Positions 35,736 to 46,976 of a stretch of 64,000 nt of DNA are shown here, in pieces (position 1 is the first letter of the stretch; every line of letters begins with the position of its first letter). The stretch is from Magicicada septendecula (lineage: Eukaryota > Arthropoda > Insecta > Hemiptera > Cicadidae): assembly GCA_034769895.1 (NCBI GenBank), contig CM068373.1, positions 204,497,964 through 204,561,963 of the forward strand, written 5' to 3'. Position numbers and translations under genes: made by a program. Under the pieces are notes generated by a model. It did no database searches. It saw only the letters and a program-made list of their open reading frames with translations, and was not told where the DNA came from.

Positions 35736-35911
35736 ATGTTTAAAAGGAATAAATTCCAAATGTTTAGTACCAAGCCACGTGTTGTTCAATCAAATATATT
35801 GCAACTTACCGTCTGCGGCTTTTAGAAACAATGTCTTTACAAAGTTGACATGTTTCGGGACACTTGTCCCATCATCAGAACTTAAAACAAGTGTTAAAAT
35901 TTAATCAGATT
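35736..35911 (-). mobile_element. 176-bp hammerhead-bearing insert in the element F LTR
   Basis: The LTR is interrupted here relative to the other copy. The insert is flanked by the 12-bp duplication TAACTTTCCATC (35724-35735 and 35912-35923). It is non-coding and carries a hammerhead core on the minus strand. Size, duplication length and ribozyme suggest a Penelope-derived or retrozyme-like short retroelement moved by target-primed reverse transcription. Confidence 0.75.
35842..35883 (-). ncRNA. Hammerhead ribozyme-like motif
   Basis: Minus strand: AAGTT, CTGATGA, T, stem II GGGAC/GTCCC around AAGT, GAAAC, AT, GTC, AACTTT. Stem I (AAGTT/AACTT) pairs over five bases, and the minimal AC/GU stem III ends at GTC, the expected cleavage triplet. 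As at 13380, one extra base separates CTGATGA from stem II. Confidence 0.7.
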
Positions 35912-36079
35912 TAACTTTCCATCCTTACTGCCAGCATAATAAGTATTCCAAGTGCTCTCCAGAACAATCATGAAGGTACTTGAGTGTGGCCTTGGCCTTG
36001 ATAGAAATGAAACACCTGCTAAACTAGTGAAGAAACAAGTGACATGATGCTCTCGACTTTTTGAGAGGGTTCCATTTTT

Positions 36080-37300
36080 ACACTGCTTCCTCCTTAAGAA
36101 TGTTCATCCCAAACTGGCAAACCACCTCTGAAGTAATACTTGGTCAGGCGATCTAGGTGGACAACATTCAATTTCCACTGTTCTTCCTCTTGGATCCAGT
36201 AGACAACATGGTTGATTCTCTTCTTTACAGTGTAAGATCCATCCCAGTTAGTTTGAAGTTTAGGTGAGCAACCACAATGGCACTTTGGGTTGTACAACCG
36301 AACCTGATCTCCTTCTTCGAAACCCACACTATTGCTGTGAATGTCATACCAAATTTCATTTTATCACTGGCTATCTTCAGCCATCCTCTTATCAAGTGAT
36401 TCATTTCTTCCAATTGGTTTTCTAATTGCAAGGAACAGTTTTGCTGCTCTTGGAACTGAGTCTCAGGTGATCTGAACATCAAGTCCCCGGGAAGACAAAT
36501 CTCTCACCCAAACACCAATTCTGATGGAGTCATGCCGGTTGTGTCATGTACTGACGACCTATACGCCATTCTGAATAATTGTATATGCTGGTCCCAGTCT
36601 GTATGGTTCCCGTCAGCAACCTTTGACAGATGTTCCTTAAGTGTCCTATTGAACCTCTCAACCATTCCATCCAACTTAGGATGGAGATGCATTGTCCTGG
36701 TCTTTCGAATTCTGAGTAGATGGCATATTCTTTAAACACTCCTGACTCGAAATTTCTCCCTTGATCCACATGGATTTCTATAGGGACCCTACAACAGCAA
36801 CAGAAGTTGTGAACTAATGCCTTTCCCACGGTGGTAACCTCCTGATTTGGAATTGCATAAGCTTCCACCCACAAAGTAAAATAGTCACCTATAACAATAC
36901 CGGTTTCCATCATCAGTAACTGGAAAAGGTCTAGCAATGTCTATGGCAATTCTCTTGAATGGCAATCTATTATTCTGTCTCATTTTCCCCTTGCTTCTGG
37001 TTTGTGGGCCCTTGCTTGCAGCATATATTTCACACATCCGACACCATTCATCTTTGTCGTGGCAAATCGCTTCCATATTTTGTCAAGGGTTTTATTAATG
37101 CCAAGTTGACCTCCACAAGTTCCATCATGCATCTCCTTCAAAACAGACTGCACATTAGTTCGGGGAACTATCAACTGCATGACCATGTCTCGTCCATTTG
37201 CACTTCCCAAGCCCTTTTCACCAATCCGTTCTCAAAGGTAAGATATTCCCATTGTGCCCAGTAGCCCTTCACCACTTCGGAACAATGGCAGACATCTTAT
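36080..37300 (-). mobile_element. Integrase region of element F
   Basis: Fragments match integrase: the zinc-binding segment (MHDGTCGGQLGINKTLDKIW), the core with AIDIARPFPVTDDGNRY and LVHNFCCCCRVPIEIHVDQGR, HLHPKLDGMVERFNRTLKEH, and a C-terminal tail GDQVRLYNPKCHCG. Old and broken. Confidence 0.8.
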
Positions 37301-37699
37301 CAATCTGGGCAGTGACCTTCCTTTTTGCCATCAAGATTGGGCCAACGTCTTTATCAGTCATCTGTTCTTGTCAAAACTCTTGTGTCTTCCAGACATCTGC
37401 CAGGAAATATACAGTGATGGCGTGGCTTGAACATGTTTGCTTGCGTTTTTGTTCTTCCTTTCTGTGGCAATGTTCCTTTTTTCCTTTCTTCCAGGCATGG
37501 CCTTTGTGATAAGCCATCTGCATTACCATGCAGGCACCCCCACTATGCTGTACCTTGAAGTTCTACTCTTGCAGACGTTCAAGCCACCTTGCCAAATACC
37601 CTTCTGGATTTTTAAATCTCAAGAGCTATGCAAACATAGCATGATCGATGCGAAAACTCTCTCCCATAGATGTATTTATGGAAGTGCTCCAAAGCTCGG

Positions 37700-38720
37700 A
37701 TGATTGCCAGCAACTATCTTCTTGTAACCCAATAATTTCTCTCTGATTTAGAAAGCCTCTTGCTGCAACACGCTATTACTTGTTCTTCTCTGTTTTGCAC
37801 TTGAAACAAAACTGCTCCTAGACCAGTATTGCTTGCATCTGTGTCTATGATGTACCTCCCTTCGGAATCTGGGAAAGCAAGAATTGGCTGCAAACAAAAT
37901 GCAATTTTCAAAGTCCTGAATTCTTGATCACACTTTTTGATCACTGGAAGTTTCATTTATTTTCCATTAGCTCATGTAGTATTTTAGCAATAGTAGCGAA
38001 GTCTTTTACAAAACGTCTGTAATATCAGCATAATCCCAGGAAACTCCAAACTCCATGTTTACCCATCAGAACTGGCGCGTCTCTTACACTGTCTACTTTA
38101 TTTGGAGCCATACTGACACCCGTTGCCGAAACCAGATGGCCCAGGTACTCTAAGTCCTTCTGGAATGGAGAACACTTCTTTGGGCTCAGCTTCAGTTGGG
38201 CACGGTGAATTCTAGTTAGAACCTCCTTAAGGTTTTCCAAATGGTCTTTGAAAGTCTTCCCAATGACTATGATATCATCTAAATAAACAAGTCAAGTTTT
38301 TTTCATGTCAGGCCTTGGAGGACCAGATCCAGCAATCTTTCAAATATTGCTGGTGCATTACAGAGTCCAAATGGCATGACACTAAATTGGAATAAGTGAC
38401 GTGGAGTTGAGAAACCTGCCTTTTCCTTGTCTTCTTGATGAAGACCCACTTGCCAGTATTCACTCTTCAGATCCAATGTGGAACCACTGAGCTCCAGACA
38501 GTGTGTCAAGTGTATCGTCAGTGGGAGGTAGTTGATAGCAATATTTCTTTGTCAGTTGTTCAACCTTCAGTAGTCTATGCAGAAACATAATCCACTGTCC
38601 ATCTTTGCTACCAGGACTACCATAGAAGACCAAGCTCTTGACAAAGGCTCGATTATTCCTTCTGTCAACATGTCCTGTACTAACCAAGACATTTCCTCTT
38701 GCTTAGCTAATTGGGGTCTT
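37700..38720 (-). mobile_element. Reverse transcriptase and RNase H region of element F
   Basis: RT pieces include LDLKSEYWQVGLHQEDKEK, FQFSVMPFGLCNAPAIFERL and KLSPKKCSPFQKDLEYLGH. RNase H pieces include YIIDTDASNTGLGAVLFQ. The YVDD-type position is degraded. Old and broken. Confidence 0.82.
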
Positions 38721-38899
38721 TGAGGGGTTGGCGTTGGAGAGCATTACCTCTTCTTTTCCAATTCTCAAGACACTGTTTCTCAAGTCGACTATAAAACCAT
38801 ACCCATTCATAATGTCCACACCAAGAATTGCTTCAAACACAAACTCTGCAATGAGTACTTGATGATCAAACCAAGTCGACCAAGGTGTAGGTGTATCTC

Positions 38900-39140
38900 C
38901 TCTTTACCAAGCACTTTTACAGGCTGTCCAGTTGTTGTTCACAAGCTGCAAGGGGACAGACTGGCTTGAGATTTTTCACCACATCAGGGCACACAATGGA
39001 GGCTGCTGTGCCTGTGTCAATTGTAATCGAGGTTGGCCTTTCTTGAACAAATTCGGTAACTACCAAGCTCCCCCTATTTTTCTGAAGTGTAGAAATTGAG
39101 TATTGTCTAGGGGTTTCGTTCCTCCAGTTAGTCAGCACAC
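38900..39140 (-). mobile_element. Protease region of element F
   Basis: ITIDTGTAASIVCPDVVKNL carries the retropepsin DTG motif, followed by a conserved hydrophobic segment. Broken. Confidence 0.75.
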
Positions 39141-39199
39141 CCTGTGTTATACCAACTACTGCTTGTCTCCCTGCTGCTGAACTCTAACCCAACAATCTC

Positions 39200-40330
39200 A
39201 CTGTAGATATCCAGGTTCCCACATCTATAACACTTTGGTCTTCCTATATTCTGTGGCACCGATCATTGGATCTCTGCTCCTTGTCCTTCATCTTCACCAT
39301 CTATGCTGTTGCGATCGTTCAGCACACACACTTTATGACTTGCCCAACCAGACGCTGACTTGGGGGCCTCAAATTGTAAAGCATGTACCAAGGTGTCTGT
39401 GCTATTCTGGTTACTTGCCATTCGTAACATTTGGTGTAGTTCATTATCTCTGACACCATTAGTAAATGTTTGCATCGCAAACCTCATTTGAAAATCTTCT
39501 GGTGCTTTAGGATAGGCCAGTCTAATTAGTCTGTCGATGCTTGTTTCAAACTCTTGAAGACTCTCCCCAGAATGCTGGTGCTTTGCTCTCAACTCAGTGC
39601 AGTATACATATCACAAATGTTTATCATCATATCGTAATTCTAAAGCTTTTATCAATTCGGCATAGGTGTTCTGCCTGTCAGGTGGCACTTTCTGTAGTAG
39701 CTCTGGGGTAGCTCCTTTTAAACTGAGAATGAGTGAAACTGCCTTGTCTTCCTCCATCCAATTATTTGTGCTAGCAGCGGCTTCAAATTGCTGAAGATAT
39801 GTTGCCTAGTGTGTGCTTCCATCAAATGTTGGGGCCTTGACATGAACTGTGCCAACTACAGGCATAGTGACTTTCTCTGTTGTCTCATTTTCTGTCTTTA
39901 CTGTTGGTACAGTCTGTTCAGCAATTTGTTTTGAAACGCTTTGCTGTATTTTCACTAACTGCTCAACTTCATTTTTAATTTGGCCTTTTATGTTTGCAAT
40001 TGAGTCTTCTACTCCAGACATTTTTGTTGACATTGTTCTATACTTGATACAAATTTTTCTACTGTACACAATCATACCTCTTGGCCATTCAGATCACTGC
40101 ATAATTCACCCAAGTCACCACGAAGGAGACCCAACTCTGTGCTAGTATGTTCTTGCAACTATTTTTGCATAGCTTCAAAAGGAGCTTCTGTTTTGTCTGC
40201 TTCCTGCTTACATTTCTCATCCGGTCGTTTTTCTGCTTCTTCTGCCTCTTGTCATCGTTCCGCTTTTTGTTGTTCCTGTATTTGCCATAGCAGTGCTTGG
40301 AAATCTTCCACCATCTGACTGGTATCCATG
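39200..40330 (-). mobile_element. gag region of element F
   Basis: The N-terminal coiled coil near 40330 resembles that of element E. Capsid-like segments follow: TVHVKAPTFDGSTH, MRAKHQHSGESLQEFETSID and ALQFEAPKSASGW. Cys/His zinc-knuckle remains appear near 39190-39240. Broken. Confidence 0.78.
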
Positions 40331-40881
40331 TTTACAGATTACTTACAACATACATTCTTCTACAAAGTGTCCTCTGTTTCTGCCGTTAAAGGTTCTGTCC
40401 CACTTCTGACCCACTGTTATGACAGTCTCATTGATCGTCGTATGGTACAGTGGAAACAAAATACACACCAATGATGTCACTAATTACCAGCTTCAATTAA
40501 TCACAATTAACAACTGTAATCAGTTTGTACAATAATTCAAGTTAAATTTGGCCACATGCAATAATAATGTCAACTATTAAGAGTTCCACACTACTTATAA
40601 CACAATAATCACTTTTCACTAATGACTTGATCCGCACTAAAGAAATCATTCACTGAAACTGAATTGACAAAAGCCAGCCTCTGTCCCTTAAATAGAGGCC
40701 ATGCCTCTGTGCATGTATTCCTGAATAACTTTCCATCCTTACTGTGGCATGCCAGCATAATGCGTATTTCAAGTGCTTTCCAGAACAATCTGGAAGGTCC
40801 TTTTGTGTGGGCTTGACTGAAACAACACCTGCTTGACAAGCGGAGAAACAGGTGAAAGGACATTCTCGACTTTTCAAGAGG

Positions 40882-41052
40882 TTCTTGGATTTCGTTGTCC
40901 ATGACGTGTCCGTTACTTAACTAAATACCACTATTGTATTAACGACTCGGAACACTAAGTTTTTTATAAGTAAAAGAATAAAGTTTTACCTTACAGCCTG
41001 AACTGGTTTTTGCCTTTAAAAGGCTTCTTCAGAGGCTCATGGTTAAGTTTTT
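40882..41052 (-). mobile_element. 171-bp hammerhead-bearing insert in the other element F LTR
   Basis: Flanked by the 11-bp duplication TTTTCAAGAGG (40871-40881 and 41053-41063); the uninterrupted order is seen in the LTR at 36050-36074. The same repeat family recurs at 44415-44600 (shared CCATGACGTGTCCGTT and CGGAACACTAA). Non-coding, with a degenerate hammerhead on the minus strand. Confidence 0.75.
40993..41038 (-). ncRNA. Degenerate hammerhead-like motif
   Basis: Minus strand: AGCCT, CTGAAGA, A, stem II GCCTT/AAGGC, AAAA, CCAG, TTC, AGGCT. Stem I (AGCCT/AGGCT) and stem II are intact, but the catalytic G of GAAA is A, so cleavage activity is doubtful. Confidence 0.55.
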
Positions 41053-41069
41053 TTTTCAAGAGGGTTCCA

Positions 41070-42336
41070 TCAATACAATATAAATGTGACAAAAAGTTTT
41101 AATTCTAAATTCAATAGTGGCTCGTCCACGAGGTTCAAGGGTACATTGTGCTGGACCACAACAAGAGTGTCTAATTTGGAGCAGCTGTCACAAAATAAAA
41201 ACCACAGATCTTCCCTGAATCACATAAATTCATGTCTTGATTTGACTGTACTTGATAATAATTATTTATACGTACATATACATTTGTTACTCAGAGTGGG
41301 ATAATTATGCTCACATCAGCAGAAAAATTCAGAGCACTGAACCATTCAACTGACATGTCCACATTGTGTGGAAGAGTGCACATGAACACTTTGAAAAATA
41401 TTCCATGGCTAGTATATTTATTAAAAAGAATATTTAAAATAAGTACTGATTCACTTATTTAGAAGATTGAAAAATTCAATCTTTTTTACAAACAAATAAC
41501 ATAAAATTTCAAATACATGAGACCATCTTGGGAAAACAGGGACTATTTGTTATTTTTGTGTACATCAAATCAGATTTTTCAATAACTCTCAGAAATATCC
41601 ACTAAACACTAAGAGGTTTCTACAGAATCCTTAGCCAATTTTCTAGAAATCAAATAGTAGATTACCTTTCAGCAATTCCTTAAATGCTTCAGGCTTTTCT
41701 TAACCTCTCCACAAATATTCCTGTCATTTAATGGACTCTCTACAAATGGCTAGACTGGCAAATGTCCAGAGGCCTACAAGATAAAAGAGGGCCCACCAAC
41801 TTTTTCGTTTTTCTTTTACTTATATAGCCATTTATTTTGTAAGAGATGTGTCTCAACAGTACACTTCTACAGAATATTTAAATCACACAATTTTTAAATC
41901 TGCATAACTTGCAACCTTCAACTGTATCGGTAAGTTGAAGAAAATAATTAATCCACTGTAGGGAAGGCTAACTCTGCTACTTTAATAGGCAGGGCGGATA
42001 ATGCTTAAAGGACATTATGCTATGCATTGTTAATGTAGAGGGAACTTACAGATATCTGTTGAGTAGACTTCTCTGACTCCACAATAGTCTTTTTTCTCAC
42101 CTCACCAATTCAATTGCAAGCCGATTAGTGTTGACTTCCTCCATTCAAGAAGAAAATCTGTTTACCTTGACACTAGGTTGGAGCTTCTTTCGTGGGTCAG
42201 TAGTTGGTTGCATCAGTAGTTTCAGGTAGATTCATGATGGAATAGGAACTATTCTGCGATTACAAAACATGCAAAACCCATGGCCGAGAGTGAAGTGAGT
42301 CCCGGACAGGTTCAGGATGAGCCTAATCATTGTGGT

Positions 42337-42380
<44 letters not shown>

Positions 42381-42636
42381 TATCTTCAATCAGCCATCGT
42401 TTTGAAAATTCTCAAGATGTCGTTTTGATATGTGTGGTATTTTATGAAATATAAAAATAAGTATTAAAAAAATGTTTTAAAATATAAAAAAAAATAAAAA
42501 ATATATTCTTCGTATATTTTTTGTATTGTTTCAAAATATAAAGTATAGAAGTCAAGGAGGCCTACTTTAAAATGTTATGAACCCTTAAGCATTTAATTAT
42601 GCCAAGTATGATGATGATCATCATCATCATCACCAT
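41070..42636. other. Non-coding stretch with a GAT microsatellite
   Basis: No gene recognised, and no exon of the receptor at 45527-46699 could be identified here. A probable LINE 3' tail near 42260-42335 runs into a pure GAT repeat at 42336-42380. Shorter ATC repeats lie near 42608-42636, where the hAT element inserted. Confidence 0.45.
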
Positions 42637-43029
42637 CAGTGGTGCAACCAGGGGGGTAGAACCCCCCCCAAAAATCTGGAAAAAATGTGTAATCAACGTA
42701 TGTAAAAATAGTAAGAACATAATAAATAAAGTATCTTCTTTATATGTTAATTACTATGCTCTTACAAAGAAACTTTTTTACTATTACTAAATGATAAAAT
42801 AAAATTCAGCATAGGTCAGTTTACCAGACATGAATAAATTGTTCTTTTGGCAACGGCCCATGATATGTAGCTAATTGTGTTCGTACTTGTCAAAAAACAC
42901 CAGTTTTCATCAAAAGCGTAGCGTTTAGTTTATTGCGCTATTTTCCGGTTTTGGAGAATGAACTAGATTAATCTGGGTGGACTGTCAATTTCAGTACAAA
43001 GGAAAGTCATGCATAGTTAGAGTCGAAAA

Positions 43030-44130
43030 ATAATGTATAACGTGTACAAGTTTATTAAATTGGAAGATAAGAGAATATCAGAAAGAAAGTCACAGGAAAG
43101 GTTAGCTCAGGCGTGCGGTATGTCTCTAAGTAGTGTTTTTAGAATTATTAAGAAGCATCCGCGTATACGGCTGACATAAAATCTTTCAATACTTTCCATA
43201 AAAAATGCTCAACAAAGGAAATAAAAACTGATTTAGACGATTTTGGCAAATGTTCTATTCGATTAATTATTTACAAATATCAATTCATAAAAGGGGAAAC
43301 ACCAACATTCAAAGTAATTTAAACAATGTTAACGAGATAAATTAATTATAATGGTAGTGCATCTAGTCTGAGCCACATTATTCGTCAAATGAGATTTCGA
43401 TGAAAATGTGCCAAAAGCAATAGGAAACTTTTAATAAAATAACTCATTAGAAAGTCAAGAGAAAATATATAAGAAAATTACGGCAATTCAGAGAAGAACG
43501 GTGGCCTATAGTTTACATAGACGAAACTGAATTCAACGTCAGTTAAAAAAAACGTGGATAGACGCCGTTCTTCTCTGAATTACTGTAATTTTCTTGTATA
43601 TTTTCTCTTAACTTTCTATTGTGTTATTCTATTAAATGTTTCCTATTGATTTTGGCATGTTTTCATCAACAAATTAATGTGGCTGAAAATTTCAATGAAT
43701 AAATAAATCCACCTGCAACATCATTAACAAAAAGACACACACGAATAACTGGTTAGTAAATAATGTGATTTCTTTAGTCCATTTATCTTAACCTGAGTTC
43801 TATTCACTAATTAAACAAAGTAAACCAACATACAGAACTCTTATAATAACCACTGTTTTGGCAACCATGGACATTACATTTTACGACTTCCACTCTACCA
43901 TCCTGACTTCCTGATCTTAATTCTAGAACTGATTTAGGCAATCGTGAAGAAGCATGCTAAAAAAACATTCATTTTCCATTGACAATGTTAGAAACTTAGC
44001 AAAAAAGGAATTTGAGTGTATTTGTTTAATAGATTGCACATCAAGATGTGACCATGTCATGAAAACTGAAAAGATTACGTGAGATCAGACCAAAGAGTGT
44101 ATAATGTAACAGTTCATTTCAAAATTAATA
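43030..44130 (+). pseudogene. Tc1/mariner-type transposase remnant inside the hAT element
   Basis: Plus-strand pieces in order: a helix-turn-helix start (MYNVYKFIKLEDKRISERKSQ..., with LAQACGMSLSSVFRIIKKHP), the first catalytic segment VYIDETEFN near 43515, and the C-terminal LPPYHPD near 43890 with following VKKHAKK-like sequence. The frame is interrupted by stops and shifts, and an inverted duplication (43390-43510 against 43550-43680) disrupts the middle. Clearly dead. Confidence 0.72.
43390..43680. repeat. Inverted duplication within the Tc1/mariner remnant
   Basis: About 110-125 bases around 43395-43505 recur in reverse complement at about 43555-43675 (shared AATTCAGAGAAGAACG and its complement), around a spacer of about 50 bases. 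Probably formed by a second, opposite fragment or a fold-back rearrangement. Confidence 0.7.
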
Positions 44131-44414
44131 AATAACGGCATAGCAGCAGTGAAGACAATTTAAGTTATAATAACAGCGAAGGAAACATTAGTGGGATGGA
44201 AGAACTGAGCTAAATGTTTGTAATTGGTTGTAAGTAATTAAATGCTATATTACTTAAACAGTTTTGGTATGATTTTTTCATTAATATTGTCTCTCCTTTT
44301 CTTTACGGACAATTTACATCTGTTGTTTTTTTTAAACATACAGTCATTTCACATTCGAGCCTGTTACTCATGTTACTTATTCAAACAAATTAAGTTGCTA
44401 GGGTAATGTTGACT

Positions 44415-44600
44415 ATATTCCTGGATTTTGTCGTCCATGACGTGTCCGTTGATTAACTAATTATAAATGTATAACTACTGACTCGGAACACTAATTTTTT
44501 ATTGGTAAAAATTAAAAGTGTTAAACTTTCGTTTTGTAGCTTGAACTAGTTTTCGTCAGCTTCGTCAGAGGCTCATTTTTACCCATATAACTACGTTTTT
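44415..44600 (-). repeat. Second copy of the 40882-41052 repeat, with a decayed hammerhead core
   Basis: Shares GTCCATGACGTGTCCGTT, ACTCGGAACACTAA and the hammerhead end with 40882-41052. On the minus strand CTGACGA and GAAAAC are present with ACTAGTTC (stem III plus cleavage triplet TTC), but stem II is reduced to seven unpaired bases. Confidence 0.65.
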
Positions 44601-45526
44601 TTCCTGAATCATAACATGTACACAAACTATTATGTACTCCAAAATATACAATGTTTGTTAATGTCTAGGCTCGACTAGACGATCTGTAGAAAGACAGCAA
44701 TACACACAACATGCCAAATCACTGTTTACAAAATAACTGCAGTAGGCCTACTAAATGTTAAACATTTTCTAACTCGGTGAAATCTTTGTATGGTACCTCT
44801 GTTGTATCTAATTGCTTGTTTCGTCTTACAAAACGTCCATATGTACTGTTTAGTAGTGTCGAAATAGAAATTGAAATCAAAACCTCCGTACGTAGACTCG
44901 TCATTCAGGGAGAAGGCTAATATTTACAAAAGGCCTTTTTCTACTCATGTGTATAACATTCTTCCTGCCTTATCATCACTACAAAGTGCGCAACTGCTTT
45001 AGGCCTATGTCTGATTATTTTAACTAGATTATTGTATTATTATTTCAATAAAGTCGGCGTCTACTGATTTAAGTAATTTCAATTATTTAATAAGCATATG
45101 CAAATTAGTAAGCCTGTGCTTAATATGATTTTAACTCATAATTATCACAAACATTGTATGCATGATTCTTACACGTGCAGTATGCCTTTGCAGCATTATA
45201 GGTGGAACGTACATGAGTGAAATTCTATGAAGCAAAGTTAATTTTTACCTGTTCTTACGACATTGGCTCCTTATAAGTTGCGTATTTTCGTTTCTCCAGG
45301 AAAAAGCCCTCCTTGTAAAGAAAAGAATGAGGAAAACCAAAATTGTGCACCTTGCTTCTAAATTTTCACCCCCCCCCCCAAAAATCCTGGGTGTGCCACT
45401 GATCACCATCATTATTATTATGATGACGACAATGACAATGACGAGATAATAATGAAGATGATTGTAATATACACAAGCTCCATTCTATATAACACACACT
45501 TAGTAAGTACTCTGGTAAGTACATAC

Positions 45527-45595
45527 CTCACAGATTATGTCATCCATGTTTTCCTCGTCCAGCAAGTCACACACCAGAAGTGCTGTCCTCTTTGA
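45527..45595 (-). CDS. Gustatory receptor, second recognised coding exon
   Basis: Bounded on the minus strand by TACAG/TCAAAG and GAG/GTATGT splice sites, in phase 0 with the exon above. It encodes SKRTALLVCDLLDEENMDDI followed by ICE, the segment that normally precedes the last membrane helix in this family. The 96-bp intron above it is short and AT-rich. The following exon, with the last helix and TYxxxxQF-type ending, was not found down to 41070; a long intron containing the hAT element, or loss of the exon, would explain this. Confidence 0.75.
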
Positions 45596-45691
45596 CTGTA
45601 ACAACATGACAAATGTGTTACTTGTATTGACAAATACCCATTTTAATTGTACTGAAGAGCCTATGTGCTCTTGAATTACTTATTATTTTAC
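45596..45691 (-). other. Phase-0 intron of the gustatory receptor
   Basis: 96 bases from GTAAAATAATAAG to TTACAG on the minus strand. Reading through it meets a stop at 45683, which supports splicing. Confidence 0.75.
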
Positions 45692-46699
45692 CTCAGTCTT
45701 TATCTTGTAAAACACGTCGGCCACAAGGAAAATAAGCAGGAAATTGTAAGCGATGTAAATGATGAACATGGGCTTGAAGGAAGTGCTCAGAAACCTCTGG
45801 TCGAATATTGAGATAAACAGTCTCATGGCTTGAAGCGAATACGAAATCACACCAATCAAAATCTGGAGTGAGAAATACTTGCTGATCAGATTGCAAGATG
45901 AGTACAGCAGGAAGTGTACCTGGTTGAACGTTTTTATCTTTTGCGCAGTCACTCGCCTCACATCTGATCCGTAGGTCACAAACTTGTCTGCCACACACTG
46001 CCCGTGAACCTTCTGCTCAATAAATTCTTTAGCTTCAGAAGGTGTCAGATACACGGGGACTTTGTTGTTCAGGTAGTCCAGGTGCCAGTTGATGGCAAGC
46101 AGTTTGCCCTTGACTATGAGGAGTAGCATGATTATATGCATAAAGCTTACCGAGAAAGTCAAATAGCTCATTATGAACCCAATCGCATCGATCAGAGGTG
46201 TGCTGTAAATGATGAATATAATGCAACAATGAAATACGATAATCAAAGCACTGGAGAATAACAAAACAAAGTACAACATTTTCCCAAGCTTTTCTTTCTG
46301 ATTTATGTTCAACATGTGAATCAGTTTCTCGATGTGATCAAGCCTCTTCGACAGTTTTGAATATATATTTCCTGAAGAAAATGGAACCAACAAAGAGGAC
46401 ACATGAAAACCAAAACTAGTAATGTCGGCCAGCGATAAAGTGAAACATATGATATCTCTGTAATTGCTGAAATGGTAAAGCAAATCCTTGGAGAATGCAT
46501 TGGCTGACAGTGGAATGAAAAGCAGCGAATAGATGAAGTAGAATTTAGACACTTCTAAACTGGATGAACTCCAGTGAGGAAAAATGCCACATAGTTTTGC
46601 TAGACTCCGTATAGGTTGCAAATATTCTGCCGCCTTTGGGAACACCATATTGCCTGTCTTAGCTTCACTGCCAAAACTGTCACTCCTACTCGACAGCAT
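45692..46699 (-). CDS. Insect gustatory receptor (7tm_7 family), first large exon
   Basis: 336 codons from MLSSRSDSFG to the donor GAG/GTAAAA at 45692. Members of this family are seven-helix ligand-gated channels in the membrane of gustatory neurons, with an intracellular N-terminus. Six hydrophobic segments are visible near residues 52-68, 81-105, 141-167, 171-197, 276-298 and 309-330, with the long loop typical of the family at about 198-270. The segment IKTFNQVHFLLYSSCNLISK is a family-like signature. Length and the phase-0 donor near the C-terminus match the usual gene structure. Met-18 (MVFPKAAEYLQPI) is an alternative start. The frame is uninterrupted, so the gene may be functional if the last exon exists. 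Ligand unknown. Confidence 0.82.
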
Positions 46700-46868
46700 G
46701 GTAAGAACTATAGCAAATTAAATTTTATCTTTGTTCTCAGGTTATTAGTATTTGCATTGTGTTTGTGACACATACACTATTGATTTATGGATGAGTTGCT
46801 ATCGATATCGTTGCTATGCTGTGAATGTTTGTTTTCTGTATACTAGAAACAGCAGAAACAACAAGTAA

Positions 46869-46900
<32 letters not shown>

Positions 46901-46938
46901 TGTTGGGTAGATTTTTATTTTATTGTGCGCGCGCATGT

Positions 46939-46976
<38 letters not shown>

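Larger units (their letters stand above)
35508..36074 (-). repeat. 3' LTR of element F with a 176-bp insert
   Basis: Matches the 5' LTR over CACATGTAATAATAATGTC, the TTCCACACTA...CACTTTTCACTAATGACT stretch and the inner end AGAGGGTTCCA at 36074. The outermost part is not recognisable. Confidence 0.8.
35508..41069 (-). mobile_element. Gypsy element F, old Ty3/gypsy fossil
   Basis: A minus-strand element with LTRs at about 35508-36074 (3', outer end diverged or lost) and 40415-41069 (5'). Between them, in gypsy order, are gag, protease, reverse transcriptase, RNase H and integrase. It is heavily broken, with well over ten breaks, and its LTRs are clearly diverged, so it is the oldest gypsy copy here. 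Each LTR carries a different small insertion with its own target duplication (35736-35911 and 40882-41052). The LTR end TGTTATGACAGTC and the adjacent GTGGGTCAGAAGTG match element E. Confidence 0.85.
40415..41069 (-). repeat. 5' LTR of element F with a 171-bp insert
   Basis: The lower end TGTTATGACAGTC matches element E. The upper end AGAGGGTTCCA at 41069 matches 36074 in the other LTR. The insert at 40882-41052 lies close to the upper end. Confidence 0.8.
42637..45401. mobile_element. hAT element, 2.77 kb, non-autonomous or decayed
   Basis: Inverted ends CAGTGGTGCAACCAGG and (opposite strand) CAGTGGCACACCCAGG, each followed by a G-rich run, are flanked by the 8-bp duplication ATCACCAT (42629-42636 and 45402-45409). 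The duplication length and CAGTGG start are diagnostic of hAT. I see no hAT transposase inside; the interior holds a Tc1/mariner remnant and a hammerhead-type repeat. It sits in the intron or downstream flank of the gustatory receptor gene. Confidence 0.85.

Noticed and set aside
45693-46229. Alternative minus-strand frames inside the receptor exon
   Set aside because: They are out-of-frame shadows of the 336-codon receptor exon, which alone shows membrane helices and proper splice phase.
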